A stretch of DNA of 64,000 bases from Paenibacillus sp. FSL H8-0332 (lineage in GTDB: Bacteria > Bacillota > Bacilli > Paenibacillales > Paenibacillaceae): NCBI RefSeq assembly GCF_037963835.1, contig NZ_CP150145.1, positions 6,634,001 through 6,698,000 on the forward strand, given 5' to 3'. The notes under the pieces are model-generated. The model was not told where the DNA came from, made no database searches, and saw only the letters and a program-made list of their open reading frames with translations. A program made the translations under genes and the position numbers. Shown here piece after piece: positions 41,461 through 49,965 of this stretch. How positions within the stretch are numbered: the first letter of the stretch is position 1; each line of letters starts with the position of its first letter.

Positions 41461-43365
41461 TTAGCCTGCGTCCGGCAGGTCATCCCCGGAGAACTGGCTG
41501 TTATAGAGATCGGCATAGAAGCCGCCGGCTTCCAGCAGTTCCACATGGGTGCCCTTCTCAATGACGCTACCCTGGTTCATGACCAGGATCAGGTCGGCAT
41601 CACGGATGGTGGACAGGCGGTGAGCGATGACGAAGCTGGTTCTGCCGTGCATCAGTGTGTTCATCGCCTTCTGGATCTGCACCTCTGTCCGCGTATCTAC
41701 GCTGCTGGTCGCTTCATCCAGGATAAGGATGGACGGATCGGCCAGAATCGCCCGGGCGATGGTAAGCAGCTGCTTTTGACCCTGGGAGATGTTGGAGGCT
41801 TCTTCGTTCAGAATCGTATCATACCCGAGCGGCAGCGTACGGATGAAGTGATCGGCATGCGCGGCCTTGGCCGCCCGCACCACATCAGCCTCCGTAGCCC
41901 CTTCTCGCCCGTAAGCGATATTATCGCGGATGGTCCCGTTGAACAGCCAGGTATCCTGGAGCACCATTCCGAATTTGCTGCGCAGCTCACTGCGCTTCAT
42001 ATCGGTGATGTTCACACCGTCGATCACAATCTCCCCGCCGCTGATCTCATAGAAGCGCATGAGCAGGTTGATCAGCGTGGTTTTGCCGGCTCCGGTTGGC
42101 CCTACAATCGCAATGGTCTGTCCCGGGCTGACCTCGATGTTCATGTCTTCAATCAGGAGTTCACCCGGCTTGTAGCCGAACTGCACGTGACGGAATTCCA
42201 CAGAGCCCTCTTCGGCAGCTGCTGAACGTTTCGCCAGTGTAGCTGCCACTTCAGGAACTTCCTCTTCCTCATCCAGCAGTTCAAATACACGTTCTGCCGA
42301 AGCGATGGTGGACTGAATAATGTTGGCGATATTCGCGGTCTGCGTAATCGGCATGGTGAACTGGCGCGAATACTGGATGAACGCCTGAATGTCGCCGACG
42401 TCGATCACTTTTTTGGTCACGAAGATCCCGCCGACCACACACACCAGCACATACCCCAGGTTCCCGATGAACATCATCAGCGGCATAATAATCCCGGAGA
42501 TGAACTGGGAGCGCCAGCCGGAGTTATACAGGTCCTCATTGATGGCATTGAAGTCCTTCAGTGAATTCTTCTCCCGTCCAAAAGCCTTGATGATCCGGTG
42601 CCCGGTATACATCTCCTCCACATGACCATTCAGCTGGCCCAGCGATTTCTGCTGTCCGACGAAATAAGTCTGGGAGCGCTTGGTGATCAGCATAATCACC
42701 ACGAAGCTCAGCGGCAGCGTAACGACCGTAATCAGGGTCAGCCAAGGGCTGATCGTCAGCATCATCACAATAACCCCGACAATCGTCACAATGGCGGTGA
42801 TCAGCTGGGTCAAGCTCTGCTGCAGGGTGGTACTGATGTTGTCCACATCATTGGTCGCCCGGCTGAGAATTTCCCCGTGGGTCCGGGAATCGAAATATTT
42901 CAGCGGCAGCCGCTCCAGCTTGCTGTTGATCTGCTCGCGCATATCATAGACAACCTTCTGCGCCACACCGGCCATTACATACTGCTGAATGTAACTGAAC
43001 AGTGCACTGAACAGATACAGCGCGGCCAGAATAATCAGAATATTATTCACATAGCCAAAATCAATCTCGGCCCCAGCCACGCCCATCATCTTGCCATAAG
43101 CGCCTTCGAAGAGCTTGGTCGTTGCTTTCCCCATAACCTTGGGGCTGAAAATACTGAATACGGTACTGGCAATCGCCATCACGAATACAATAATTAGCTG
43201 AACCTGGCGCGGACGCAAATACCGGACCAGGCGGCGCAGGGTGCCCTTGAAATCCTTCGCCTTCTCGGCGGGCATTCTCATGCCGGGACCGCCGCCCGGT
43301 CCACCGCCGAAGCCGCCGTGTCTGCCGCCTTGCGGCGGCTTCGCTGCTTTGTTCTGTTCACTCAT
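41461..43365 (-). CDS. heterodimeric ABC exporter, subunit with catalytic Glu
   Basis: A 634-residue membrane-plus-ATPase half-transporter. A Gly-rich N-terminus (GGRHGGFGGGPGGGPG) precedes six membrane helices. The ATPase has Walker A GPTGAGKTTL, an unusual signature ISQGQKQLLTIARA, Walker B ILILDEATSSVD with the catalytic Glu and H-loop IAHRLST. It overlaps its partner by 4 bases (ATGA), so the two should be made in equal amounts and pair as an asymmetric exporter like BmrC/BmrD or TM287/288. Drug or peptide export is likely. Confidence 0.92.
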   Translation of the reverse strand: MSEQNKAAKPPQGGRHGGFGGGPGGGPGMRMPAEKAKDFKGTLRRLVRYLRPRQVQLIIVFVMAIASTVFSIFSPKVMGKATTKLFEGAYGKMMGVAGAEIDFGYVNNILIILAALYLFSALFSYIQQYVMAGVAQKVVYDMREQINSKLERLPLKYFDSRTHGEILSRATNDVDNISTTLQQSLTQLITAIVTIVGVIVMMLTISPWLTLITVVTLPLSFVVIMLITKRSQTYFVGQQKSLGQLNGHVEEMYTGHRIIKAFGREKNSLKDFNAINEDLYNSGWRSQFISGIIMPLMMFIGNLGYVLVCVVGGIFVTKKVIDVGDIQAFIQYSRQFTMPITQTANIANIIQSTIASAERVFELLDEEEEVPEVAATLAKRSAAAEEGSVEFRHVQFGYKPGELLIEDMNIEVSPGQTIAIVGPTGAGKTTLINLLMRFYEISGGEIVIDGVNITDMKRSELRSKFGMVLQDTWLFNGTIRDNIAYGREGATEADVVRAAKAAHADHFIRTLPLGYDTILNEEASNISQGQKQLLTIARAILADPSILILDEATSSVDTRTEVQIQKAMNTLMHGRTSFVIAHRLSTIRDADLILVMNQGSVIEKGTHVELLEAGGFYADLYNSQFSGDDLPDAG

Positions 43366-45131
43366 GCTATTTCCTCCTCTGACAGCTGCGAGGATACGAT
43401 CTCGCGGTACACCTCATTGTTATCCAGCAGCTCGCGGTGCGTGCCCATTCCGACAATTTGACCTTCATCCAGTACGATAATCCGGTCTGCATCCATTACT
43501 GTGCTTACCCGCTGTGCGACAATAAGGACAGTAGATTCCGTAGTCTCCGCCTTGAGCGCGGCACGCAGCTTGGCATCGGTCTTGAAGTCCAGCGCGGAGA
43601 AGCTGTCGTCGAACAGGTACACCTCCGGTTTGCGGACGAGGGCACGGGCGATCGACAGACGCTGCTTCTGGCCGCCGGAGACGTTGCCGCCCCCCTGGGA
43701 GATGCTTGAATCGAAGCCTTCCTTCATCGCTGTGACAAAGTCATAGGCCTGTGCCACCTTGGCGGCATGAAGAATCTCTTCCTCAGTAGCATCCTCTTTG
43801 CCGTAACGGATATTCTCGTTGATGGTACCGGTGAACAGCACGGCTTTTTGCGGAATATAACCAATCTTGCTCCGCAGTTCCTCCTGCGTCATCTGGTGCA
43901 CATCCACACCGTCCACACTCACCGTACCTTCTATAGCATCATAGAATCTAGGTATCATGTTCAGCAGCGTCGACTTACCTGACCCGGTTCCGCCGATAAT
44001 GGCGGTAATCTCACCGGGGCGCGCACTGAAGGTAATTCCCGACAAGGCCGCCTGTTCCGCACCCGGATAAGCGAAGGATACATTGTCGAACTCCACATAC
44101 CCGCGCAATCCGTCACGGCCGTCCTTATGGGTAGCTGTAGCCGTAGTCTTCAGTTCCGCAGAGGTAGGGTCCTTAATCTCAGGCTGCATATCCAGCACTT
44201 CATTAATGCGCAGTGCTGAGGCAGAAGCTCTTGGAATCAGTACGAACATCATCGATACCATGATCAGCGAGAACATAATCTGCATCGCATACTGAATGAA
44301 TGCCATCAGAGAACCAACCTTCAGATCCCCGTCACCAATGCGGATTCCGCCGTAATACAGAATGGCAATCATCGAGAAGTTCATGACGATCATCATCAAC
44401 GGCATCAGTCCCGCCATCACCTTGTTGACTTTAATCGCTGTGTCGGTAAGGTCGCGGTTCGCCTCACTGAACCGTCTGTTCTCGTGCTCAATCCGGTTGA
44501 AGGAGCGGATGACGCGGATACCGGTCAGATGCTCGCGCAGCACCAGATTTAATTTGTCCAGCTTGATCTGGATCGCCTTGAACAGCGGAAGACCCTTCAT
44601 TCCGATGAAAAAAATCGCCCCAACCAGCAGCGGAATCACCACCACAAAGATCAGCGAGAGCTTGGCATCCTCCGACACCGCCATAATAATACCGCCGATC
44701 ATCATCATCGGAGCACCAACCATCATGCGGAGCATCATAGTCAGTACCGTCTGAACCTGTGTAATATCATTAGTGGTACGTGTAATTAATGAGGCCGTGC
44801 CCAGCTTATCGAATTCATGAAGTGTAAAATTCTCCACATGATTGAACACCCGGGAACGGGTATTCTTCCCGAAGCCTGCCGCCACTTTGGCTGACAGATA
44901 GCTGGCAATAATAGAGCAAAGCACACCGCCTGCCGCCACGAGCAGCATGAAGCCGCCGATTCTCCAGATATACGGCTGGTCTCCGTCCACAATCCCTTTA
45001 TCGATAATGTTACTCATCAAGGTGGGAAGATACAGATCACCCATGGACTGCAGGAATACCAGAATCAATACCCCTGCGATGGCCAAGCGGAAGGGCTTCA
45101 GTTGTTTCATTAATTTAATCAAGCTTCTCAT
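43362..45131 (-). CDS. heterodimeric ABC exporter, subunit with degenerate ATPase site
   Basis: A 589-residue half-transporter with six membrane helices. Walker A is GGTGSGKSTL and the signature VSGGQKQRLSIARAL is normal, but the Walker B ends VYLFDDSFSALD (Asp instead of the catalytic Glu) and the H-loop reads IVAQRVST (Gln instead of His). These substitutions mark the degenerate partner of heterodimeric exporters. Its start overlaps the end of the MarR gene by 17 bases, so regulator and exporter are one operon. Confidence 0.92.
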   Translation of the reverse strand: MRSLIKLMKQLKPFRLAIAGVLILVFLQSMGDLYLPTLMSNIIDKGIVDGDQPYIWRIGGFMLLVAAGGVLCSIIASYLSAKVAAGFGKNTRSRVFNHVENFTLHEFDKLGTASLITRTTNDITQVQTVLTMMLRMMVGAPMMMIGGIIMAVSEDAKLSLIFVVVIPLLVGAIFFIGMKGLPLFKAIQIKLDKLNLVLREHLTGIRVIRSFNRIEHENRRFSEANRDLTDTAIKVNKVMAGLMPLMMIVMNFSMIAILYYGGIRIGDGDLKVGSLMAFIQYAMQIMFSLIMVSMMFVLIPRASASALRINEVLDMQPEIKDPTSAELKTTATATHKDGRDGLRGYVEFDNVSFAYPGAEQAALSGITFSARPGEITAIIGGTGSGKSTLLNMIPRFYDAIEGTVSVDGVDVHQMTQEELRSKIGYIPQKAVLFTGTINENIRYGKEDATEEEILHAAKVAQAYDFVTAMKEGFDSSISQGGGNVSGGQKQRLSIARALVRKPEVYLFDDSFSALDFKTDAKLRAALKAETTESTVLIVAQRVSTVMDADRIIVLDEGQIVGMGTHRELLDNNEVYREIVSSQLSEEEIA

Positions 45132-45615
45132 CTCCGTTCATTTGTAGCCGGTCTAAGTTAGGCGGAGGATTATCCTCCATGAAGGCATAGACCTTCAACA
45201 GCAATTCCGCCAGCTGGTCAGATTCTTCCTCCCCCAGATACGCCACCATCTTCTGCAGGGTAGCGTCCATGTGGTCCCTGGCCTTGCGTGTAATAATTTT
45301 GCCCTGTTCGGTCAACTTGATGCGCACTACTCTACGGTCGGAGGCATCGGCTTGCCGCTCAACCATCTGCTTGGCTTCAAGACTGTTAATCAGCTGGGTT
45401 ACCGTGGGCGGAGTCAATCCCAGGAAACGGCTGATCTCCGACACCTTAAGTCCCAGATCCGTAGAATGTGACGCCCGTGCTATACATATCAGTAAAGTCA
45501 TCTCACTTGGCTTATGCCCCTCCACCGAGTGATGCCAATGCCCTTTGCGCAGCTTCCTTAATGCTGAGAAAAGCTTGTGCCCGACTGAGTTTTCACCTTC
45601 CCGCTCTATCCCAAT
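45115..45615 (-). CDS. MarR-family repressor of the ABC exporter operon
   Basis: The winged helix (LKVSEISRFLGLTPPTVTQLINSLEAKQMVERQADASDRRVVRIKL) is clear in pieces, e.g. LGLTPPTVTQLINSLEAKQM and DRRVVRIKLTEQG. The first standard start, GTG at 45525, would cut off helix 1, yet the frame stays MarR-like upstream (KLFSALRKLRKGHWHHSVEG) to a TGA at 45627. The only start-like codon with a ribosome binding site there is an ATT at 45615, 5 bases after GAGGTG, giving about 166 residues. A promoter-operator lies just upstream. Function as local repressor of the two exporter genes is inferred from the operon and operator. Confidence 0.85.
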   Translation of the reverse strand: MGIEREGENSVGHKLFSALRKLRKGHWHHSVEGHKPSEMTLLICIARASHSTDLGLKVSEISRFLGLTPPTVTQLINSLEAKQMVERQADASDRRVVRIKLTEQGKIITRKARDHMDATLQKMVAYLGEEESDQLAELLLKVYAFMEDNPPPNLDRLQMNGDEKLD

Positions 45616-45662
45616 GCTTCCACCTCATTTTAGTTAGGTCTACAAATAATTAAATCATATAC

Positions 45663-45706
45663 TAATTAGGCTACCTAATTATATTTTCGTGCCTGCAATT
45701 TGTCAA
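45663..45706 (-). promoter_or_regulatory. sigma-A promoter with MarR-type operator
   Basis: On the minus strand TTGACA (45706-45701) and TATAAT (45683-45678) are separated by exactly 17 bases, a consensus promoter. A perfect palindrome TAATTAGG-CTA-CCTAATTA at 45663-45681 overlaps the -10 box and the start of transcription. This is the layout expected for autorepression by the MarR protein. Confidence 0.85.
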
Positions 45707-45822
45707 TTCCTGATTACGCCCTCACTATGTAATTTATTTCACATATCCACGCACAAACGCTCCCTCGACACAAAGGGCCGGGGAGTCTATCTAAGCTATA
45801 CAATTCACTGCTCTAATCCGCT

Positions 45823-45951
45823 TTAGAATTCCACTCCGTGTTCAACAGCAGTTAGCCCTCTGGTCTTGGACTTCTGATCTGTTCCTATACCCGCAAGAAT
45901 GAAGCTAAACAATACCAAAACGCTGGCCGTCATCAACAGTGATCTCTTCAT
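45823..45951 (-). CDS. putative secreted pro-peptide pheromone overlapping the receptor gene
   Basis: A 42-codon ORF starting inside the last 47 bases of the HTH-helical-repeat receptor gene in another frame. GGGAGGTGAGAGCGC gives a strong ribosome binding site before the ATG. The product starts MKRSLLMTASVLVLFSFILA, a basic N-region and a hydrophobic core like a Sec signal peptide, then a short polar tail ending LTAVEHGVEF. Size, overlap and layout match Phr, NprX, PapR and AimP precursors, which are secreted, cut and re-imported by an oligopeptide permease to bind the receptor. The active segment is probably at the C-terminus, but its ends are unknown. Confidence 0.7.
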   Translation of the reverse strand: MKRSLLMTASVLVLFSFILAGIGTDQKSKTRGLTAVEHGVEF

Positions 45952-47311
45952 GCGCTCTCACCTCCCTGATCAGCTCCCGGTACGCATTCTGCTGGGTATC
46001 CGAGGCGTAGTCTCTGTTCAGTTCAAATAAGGTTACACAATTAATGAAGTCCTTGCCGTTGTTCAGCCTGATGGCCAGACGCAGACAATGAATGATATAG
46101 TCTATTCCCTTGGCATATTGCTTGCGGGAGATATGGTAGATCGCAATCTGATAATAGAGACGGTACACCCGGTCCACATTGATCGTATCCTGGAATTGTT
46201 CAAAGCGCAGCATCTCCCGGGAAAAGCGCGACATCACCGCATCTGCGGAGAATCCGAAGCGGTTGGCCGACTCCATAATGATCACCATGCCGGACAGAAT
46301 CTCGCCGGGGTGCTCGGACAAGAAAACGATATAGGACGGCAATACAGAGATGTTGCCCATCAGAATCTCAAGCGTAAACCCGTTGGCGGCAGCAAACAGC
46401 TTGAAGCTGTCCACACTGCTGCGCCCCTCGTCATCCATCATCTCAAACCATCCGAGATCCGCATAGCCGGCGGTGTATTTCTTGGCCTGCTCATACTCCC
46501 CTTGCTTGGTAAGCGCTGATGCCTTCAGCAGATAACCATGCCCGTAATAGACCACCAGCGGACGTTCCGCCTGAAAGGCTTCTGCCCTCTTCCCCTTGCT
46601 GCGGCGCAGCTCCTCGCGGTAGATGCCGCTTGCTAATGCCCTCAGCTCATCGGCGAATTTCTCTACATCCTTCCAGCGGTGCAGCGCGAAGCATACCTTC
46701 GCCAGCTTCAGCAGCCCGTCCAGCTGCATCTCCTCGGGAAGCAGTCCGCGATACGGCTCGAAGCTGATTACAGCGCGCAGCTTCTGCTCCATATCCACAT
46801 CGGGAGTGGACTGCAGAGACTTGAAGATACGGTATTTGCTAATCGCCATCCGTTCGGAATAGCCGTCCGGCTCATGGTCTACAATCAGCTTGTAGAATAC
46901 GACGGATTCCTGTACTCTGCCGCCGCAGAACAGCCTCTCTGCCACCCTGAAGATGATATCGAGCGGCCGCTGATATTCCATAATCCTGCTTAAGACCTCT
47001 TCAATGCACTGCTGCTTGCCCATCTCGGCACATTTGACCAGGAAGGGCTCGACGCGGCGGCGGGAGATTCTTTCTTCACTGAAGCAATCATCCACATACA
47101 GCGGATACAGCCAGCCTTCCGGGAATCCGAAGGCCCGGGTCATGGCATCCAGCTGTCCCAGCGAGATGGGCTTCGGCGGACTGCCGTGAAGAATGGCGCT
47201 GAGACTGCCACGGTTCAGGCCGGATATTTTGGCAAATGAGGCAAGATTATGGCCCGAGCGGGACAGACTCTTCTCGATTTCCGTTCGTAATGTAGTCAGC
47301 TTCGCCTCCAC
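45905..47311 (-). CDS. RRNPP-like peptide-sensing regulator (HTH plus helical repeats)
   Basis: A 468-residue protein. Residues 1-65 hold a Cro/XRE-type HTH (HNLASFAKISGLNRGSLSAI then GQLDAMTRAFGFPEGWLYPL). The rest is entirely alpha-helical with TPR-like pairs such as GHGYLLKASALTKQGEYEQA and YYQIAIYHISRKQYAKGIDY. This is the architecture of NprR, PlcR and AimR-like receptors. A pro-peptide gene overlaps its 3' end, and a Spo0E-like gene lies upstream. I infer it binds the matured peptide and controls transcription, but targets are unknown. A plain XRE regulator without peptide ligand is the alternative. Confidence 0.8.
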   Translation of the reverse strand: MEAKLTTLRTEIEKSLSRSGHNLASFAKISGLNRGSLSAILHGSPPKPISLGQLDAMTRAFGFPEGWLYPLYVDDCFSEERISRRRVEPFLVKCAEMGKQQCIEEVLSRIMEYQRPLDIIFRVAERLFCGGRVQESVVFYKLIVDHEPDGYSERMAISKYRIFKSLQSTPDVDMEQKLRAVISFEPYRGLLPEEMQLDGLLKLAKVCFALHRWKDVEKFADELRALASGIYREELRRSKGKRAEAFQAERPLVVYYGHGYLLKASALTKQGEYEQAKKYTAGYADLGWFEMMDDEGRSSVDSFKLFAAANGFTLEILMGNISVLPSYIVFLSEHPGEILSGMVIIMESANRFGFSADAVMSRFSREMLRFEQFQDTINVDRVYRLYYQIAIYHISRKQYAKGIDYIIHCLRLAIRLNNGKDFINCVTLFELNRDYASDTQQNAYRELIREVRAHEEITVDDGQRFGIV

Positions 47312-47392
47312 CCGGCACCTCCCAATCCATCATTCAGGTTATCCTTCTATTAATTGCCATTATAGGACATGACTATGAAAAGCACAACAAAA

Positions 47393-47414
47393 TGGCCCCA
47401 CAATAGTAGGGCCA
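47393..47414 (-). terminator. intrinsic terminator of the Spo0E-like gene
   Basis: TGGCCC / GGGCCA on either side of a 10-base loop, followed on the minus strand by TTTTGTTGTGC, separates the Spo0E-like gene from the receptor gene. Confidence 0.72.
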
Positions 47415-47454
47415 CAGGTTCCGAACACCGTCAGAAAACCGGTTGTATTATTGA

Positions 47455-47739
47455 TTATTGCTGCAAAGCCGCCTTATTCCTGATCCGCGGGCTCTTCGTA
47501 TTCTTGCCGTAGGGCGCGGCTCCGTTCTTGCGGCTGCGCAGACTCTCCATCATCAGGTTCTGGGCCATGACAATGTATCCGTCCAGCCGCTGGCTAAGCT
47601 CCAGCACTGCGTGGTCGCTCAGACTCCGTTCCTGGGCAACCTCCAGGAGCTCGCTTCTTAAGTTCTCTATAGTAAGGAACAGCTCGTCTTCTCTGTAATC
47701 CCGGCCGCTAACATCAGGAGAATTCTGGTAAAGGTTCAC
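47455..47739 (-). CDS. Spo0E-like aspartyl-phosphate phosphatase family protein
   Basis: A protein of about 94 residues whose middle IENLRSELLEVAQERSLSDH and LELSQRLDGYIVMAQ match the two-helix Spo0E fold and its SQxLD signature. Family members dephosphorylate Spo0A~P and delay sporulation. It starts at a GTG (47739) 6 bases after AAGGTGA; another GTG at 47745 is less well placed. The basic C-terminal tail is unremarkable. It lies beside the peptide-sensing regulator, though separated by a terminator. Confidence 0.85.
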   Translation of the reverse strand: MNLYQNSPDVSGRDYREDELFLTIENLRSELLEVAQERSLSDHAVLELSQRLDGYIVMAQNLMMESLRSRKNGAAPYGKNTKSPRIRNKAALQQ

Positions 47740-47856
47740 GGTCACTCACCTTCTCTCTATCAACTTCTCCCTTATCATAAATCATGATGCCAAAAAACAA
47801 AATTTGCAAAAAAAGAAAAAAATGTCGCTGGAAGTATAAAAATAAACCTCCGATAT

Positions 47857-48774
47857 TTATATATCCTGAGGATGCTCCGGCGGGAGATACCGCTCCCCGA
47901 GTACATTCATCGCAAAAGCAATCCACTCCCTTGCGGCAAAGGACAGGTAGCGTTCCTTACGCCAGATCATGCCCAGCTGCCAGGGAATCACCGGCTCAGT
48001 CAGGGGAATGACCGTTACCTGCGAACGGTCGATATCCCGGCAGATGGTCTCCGGCAGCAGCGCAATGCCCATTCCGGCGGCGACCATCCGGCTGATCAAA
48101 TCCCACTGGGAGCTTTCATAGACCACCTTGGGCTGAAAGCCCGCTTTGACGCATTCCGAGATAATCCGGTCATGCAGGGCGAAGTCCTCCCGGAACAGGA
48201 CGAACTCCTCCTCGGCCAGCTCTTTCAGCGGCACCTGCCGGGCTCCGTCCAGACGGTGTCCTGCGGGAACCAGCAATTCCAGCTTCTCCTCCACAAAGGT
48301 GAAGCTGTGGAACCGTGTCTGGTCTACCGGCAGCACAATCGCCCCGATGTCGAGCAAGCCGGACTCTACGTCATCCTCTACTTTCTTCGCTCCGTCCTCA
48401 TGCAGCCGGATCGTCACCTCGGGATACTTCCGGTGGAATTCCCCGATGACCGCCGGGAAGAAGCTGGCCCCCACCATGGGCGGCAGTCCGATACGGATAT
48501 GCCCCCGCTTCAGATTGCGCAGGCTGTCCAGCTCAGAGGAGAGGCTGGCAAAGGACTCTACAATATTCTGCGCCTTGACGAGCAGCAGCTCTCCGGCATC
48601 CGTCAGGCGGATGCTTTTGCCTTCGCGGTAGAACAGATCGGCCCCAAGCTCCGTCTCCAGATTACGGATCATCTTGCTGATGGTCGGTTGGGTAATATAC
48701 AGCGATTCTGCGGCTCTGGAGAAGCTGTTCAGCCTGGCGGCCTGCACGAAATACTCCAGCTGTCTGATATCCAT
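47857..48774 (-). CDS. LysR-family regulator, CidR-like
   Basis: A 305-residue LysR regulator: N-terminal HTH MDIRQLEYFVQAARLNSFSR and ITQPTISKMIRNLETELGAD, then the effector domain with GHIRIGLPPMVGASFFP and VAAGMGIALLPETICRDI. It is divergent from the cidA/cidB pair, as is B. subtilis ywbI with ywbHG and staphylococcal cidR with cidABC. CidR responds to acetate or pyruvate metabolism. The ATG at 48774 has GGAGG 7 bases upstream; a frame to 48798 is less likely. Confidence 0.88.
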   Translation of the reverse strand: MDIRQLEYFVQAARLNSFSRAAESLYITQPTISKMIRNLETELGADLFYREGKSIRLTDAGELLLVKAQNIVESFASLSSELDSLRNLKRGHIRIGLPPMVGASFFPAVIGEFHRKYPEVTIRLHEDGAKKVEDDVESGLLDIGAIVLPVDQTRFHSFTFVEEKLELLVPAGHRLDGARQVPLKELAEEEFVLFREDFALHDRIISECVKAGFQPKVVYESSQWDLISRMVAAGMGIALLPETICRDIDRSQVTVIPLTEPVIPWQLGMIWRKERYLSFAAREWIAFAMNVLGERYLPPEHPQDI

Positions 48775-48883
48775 TAGGTAACCTCCATGTATAGACAATT
48801 AGAATGTGAGCTATTCAATCTATTCATTTTACCTATGAAAGAATTGGATGTAAAATTTCAGTAAGAGATGAAAGGAGGTAATC

Positions 48884-49258
48884 ATGATGAAAAAGATTGC
48901 CTTAGGCTTACTGCAGGTGGCTGGACTAACCGTGTTCTCCCTGCTGGTTAACGGATTGACCTCACTACTGCATATTCCGCTTCCCGGAAGTATTATCGGG
49001 ATGATTCTTTTATTCCTGCTGCTCGAATCCGGCGTGATCCGTCTGAACTGGGTGGAGGCAGGAGCTTCGTGGCTGCTGGCTGAGCTATTGCTGTTCTTCA
49101 TTCCATCGGCTATCGGGGTGATGAACTACTCGAAGCTGCTTGAATCCTTCGGCCTGCAAGTATTGGCTGTTGTGCTCGTGGGCACCTTCGCTGTCATGGC
49201 CAGCTCGGGTCTGCTGACAAGCGTTATCTATAAAGTAAAGGAGCGTAGAAGCTCATGA
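48884..49258 (+). CDS. cidA: CidA/LrgA-type holin-like protein
   Basis: A 124-residue protein with four membrane helices and the family pattern LLHIPLPGSIIGMILLFLLL and LLLFFIPSAIGVMNY. CidA/LrgA proteins modulate autolysis and, with the B partner, pyruvate or small-acid transport. AAAGGAGGTAATC precedes two consecutive ATGs. Its stop overlaps the cidB start by 4 bases (ATGA). Confidence 0.88.
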   Translation: MMKKIALGLLQVAGLTVFSLLVNGLTSLLHIPLPGSIIGMILLFLLLESGVIRLNWVEAGASWLLAELLLFFIPSAIGVMNYSKLLESFGLQVLAVVLVGTFAVMASSGLLTSVIYKVKERRSS

Positions 49259-49938
49259 TGACCGGACTATTATTCCTTGGACTTACCATCGCGGTATACC
49301 TTGTAACCAAACGGATCTATGCAGCCAGCGGCAAAATGTACACCTCTCCGCTGATCATCACCCCGCTGGCAATCATCGGCTTCCTGCTGATCACAGGCAG
49401 CTCTTATGAATCCTATAATGCAGGCGGCAAATGGCTGTCGGACCTGCTTCAGCCAGCGACAATTGCCTTTGCGATTCCGCTGCACAAGAACTTCAAGCTA
49501 CTCAAAAAGCACGCCGCCGAAATTGCGGCAGGCGTGCTGTCAGGAACGGTAACGGCTGTACTGTCTTCCATGCTGCTGGCCAAATTAATGCACCTGAGCG
49601 GAGATCTGGCCACCAGCCTGGTCCCCCGTTCGGTAACTACACCGATTGCCATGAGCATCTCGCAGAGCATCGGCGGGGTTCCCAGCATCACCGCAGTCTT
49701 CGTCATTCTCACGGGTGTACTTGGAACCATGATGGGGCCCTCGGTGCTGCGCCTCTTCCACATTGAGAATGAAGTGGCTCGCGGAGTCTCGCTGGGCACC
49801 GCAGCGCATGGCACCGGCACCTCCAAGGCCTTCGAGCTTAGCTCGCTGACCGGCACCATCTCCAGTATCTCAATGATTCTGGCGGCGCTGTTCTCCATTG
49901 GGCTGGCACCCGCACTGCTCGCAGTGTTCATTCATTAA
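49255..49938 (+). CDS. cidB: CidB/LrgB-type membrane protein
   Basis: A 227-residue protein with about seven hydrophobic helices. Family motifs include YNAGGKWLSDLLQPATIAFA, SLVPRSVTTPIAMSISQSIGG and GVSLGTAAHGTGTSKAFE. It is translationally coupled to cidA and divergent from the LysR gene, which probably activates it. The pair is implicated in programmed lysis and in pyruvate import in other Firmicutes. Confidence 0.9.
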   Translation: MMTGLLFLGLTIAVYLVTKRIYAASGKMYTSPLIITPLAIIGFLLITGSSYESYNAGGKWLSDLLQPATIAFAIPLHKNFKLLKKHAAEIAAGVLSGTVTAVLSSMLLAKLMHLSGDLATSLVPRSVTTPIAMSISQSIGGVPSITAVFVILTGVLGTMMGPSVLRLFHIENEVARGVSLGTAAHGTGTSKAFELSSLTGTISSISMILAALFSIGLAPALLAVFIH

Positions 49939-49965
49939 GCAGCTCCCTGGCCCTAAGACGGAGAC

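Noticed and set aside
45757-45786. Hairpin CTCCC / GGGAG as terminator of the receptor-peptide operon
   Set aside because: The stem is short with an unpaired interior and only a weak T-rich tail; left uncalled.
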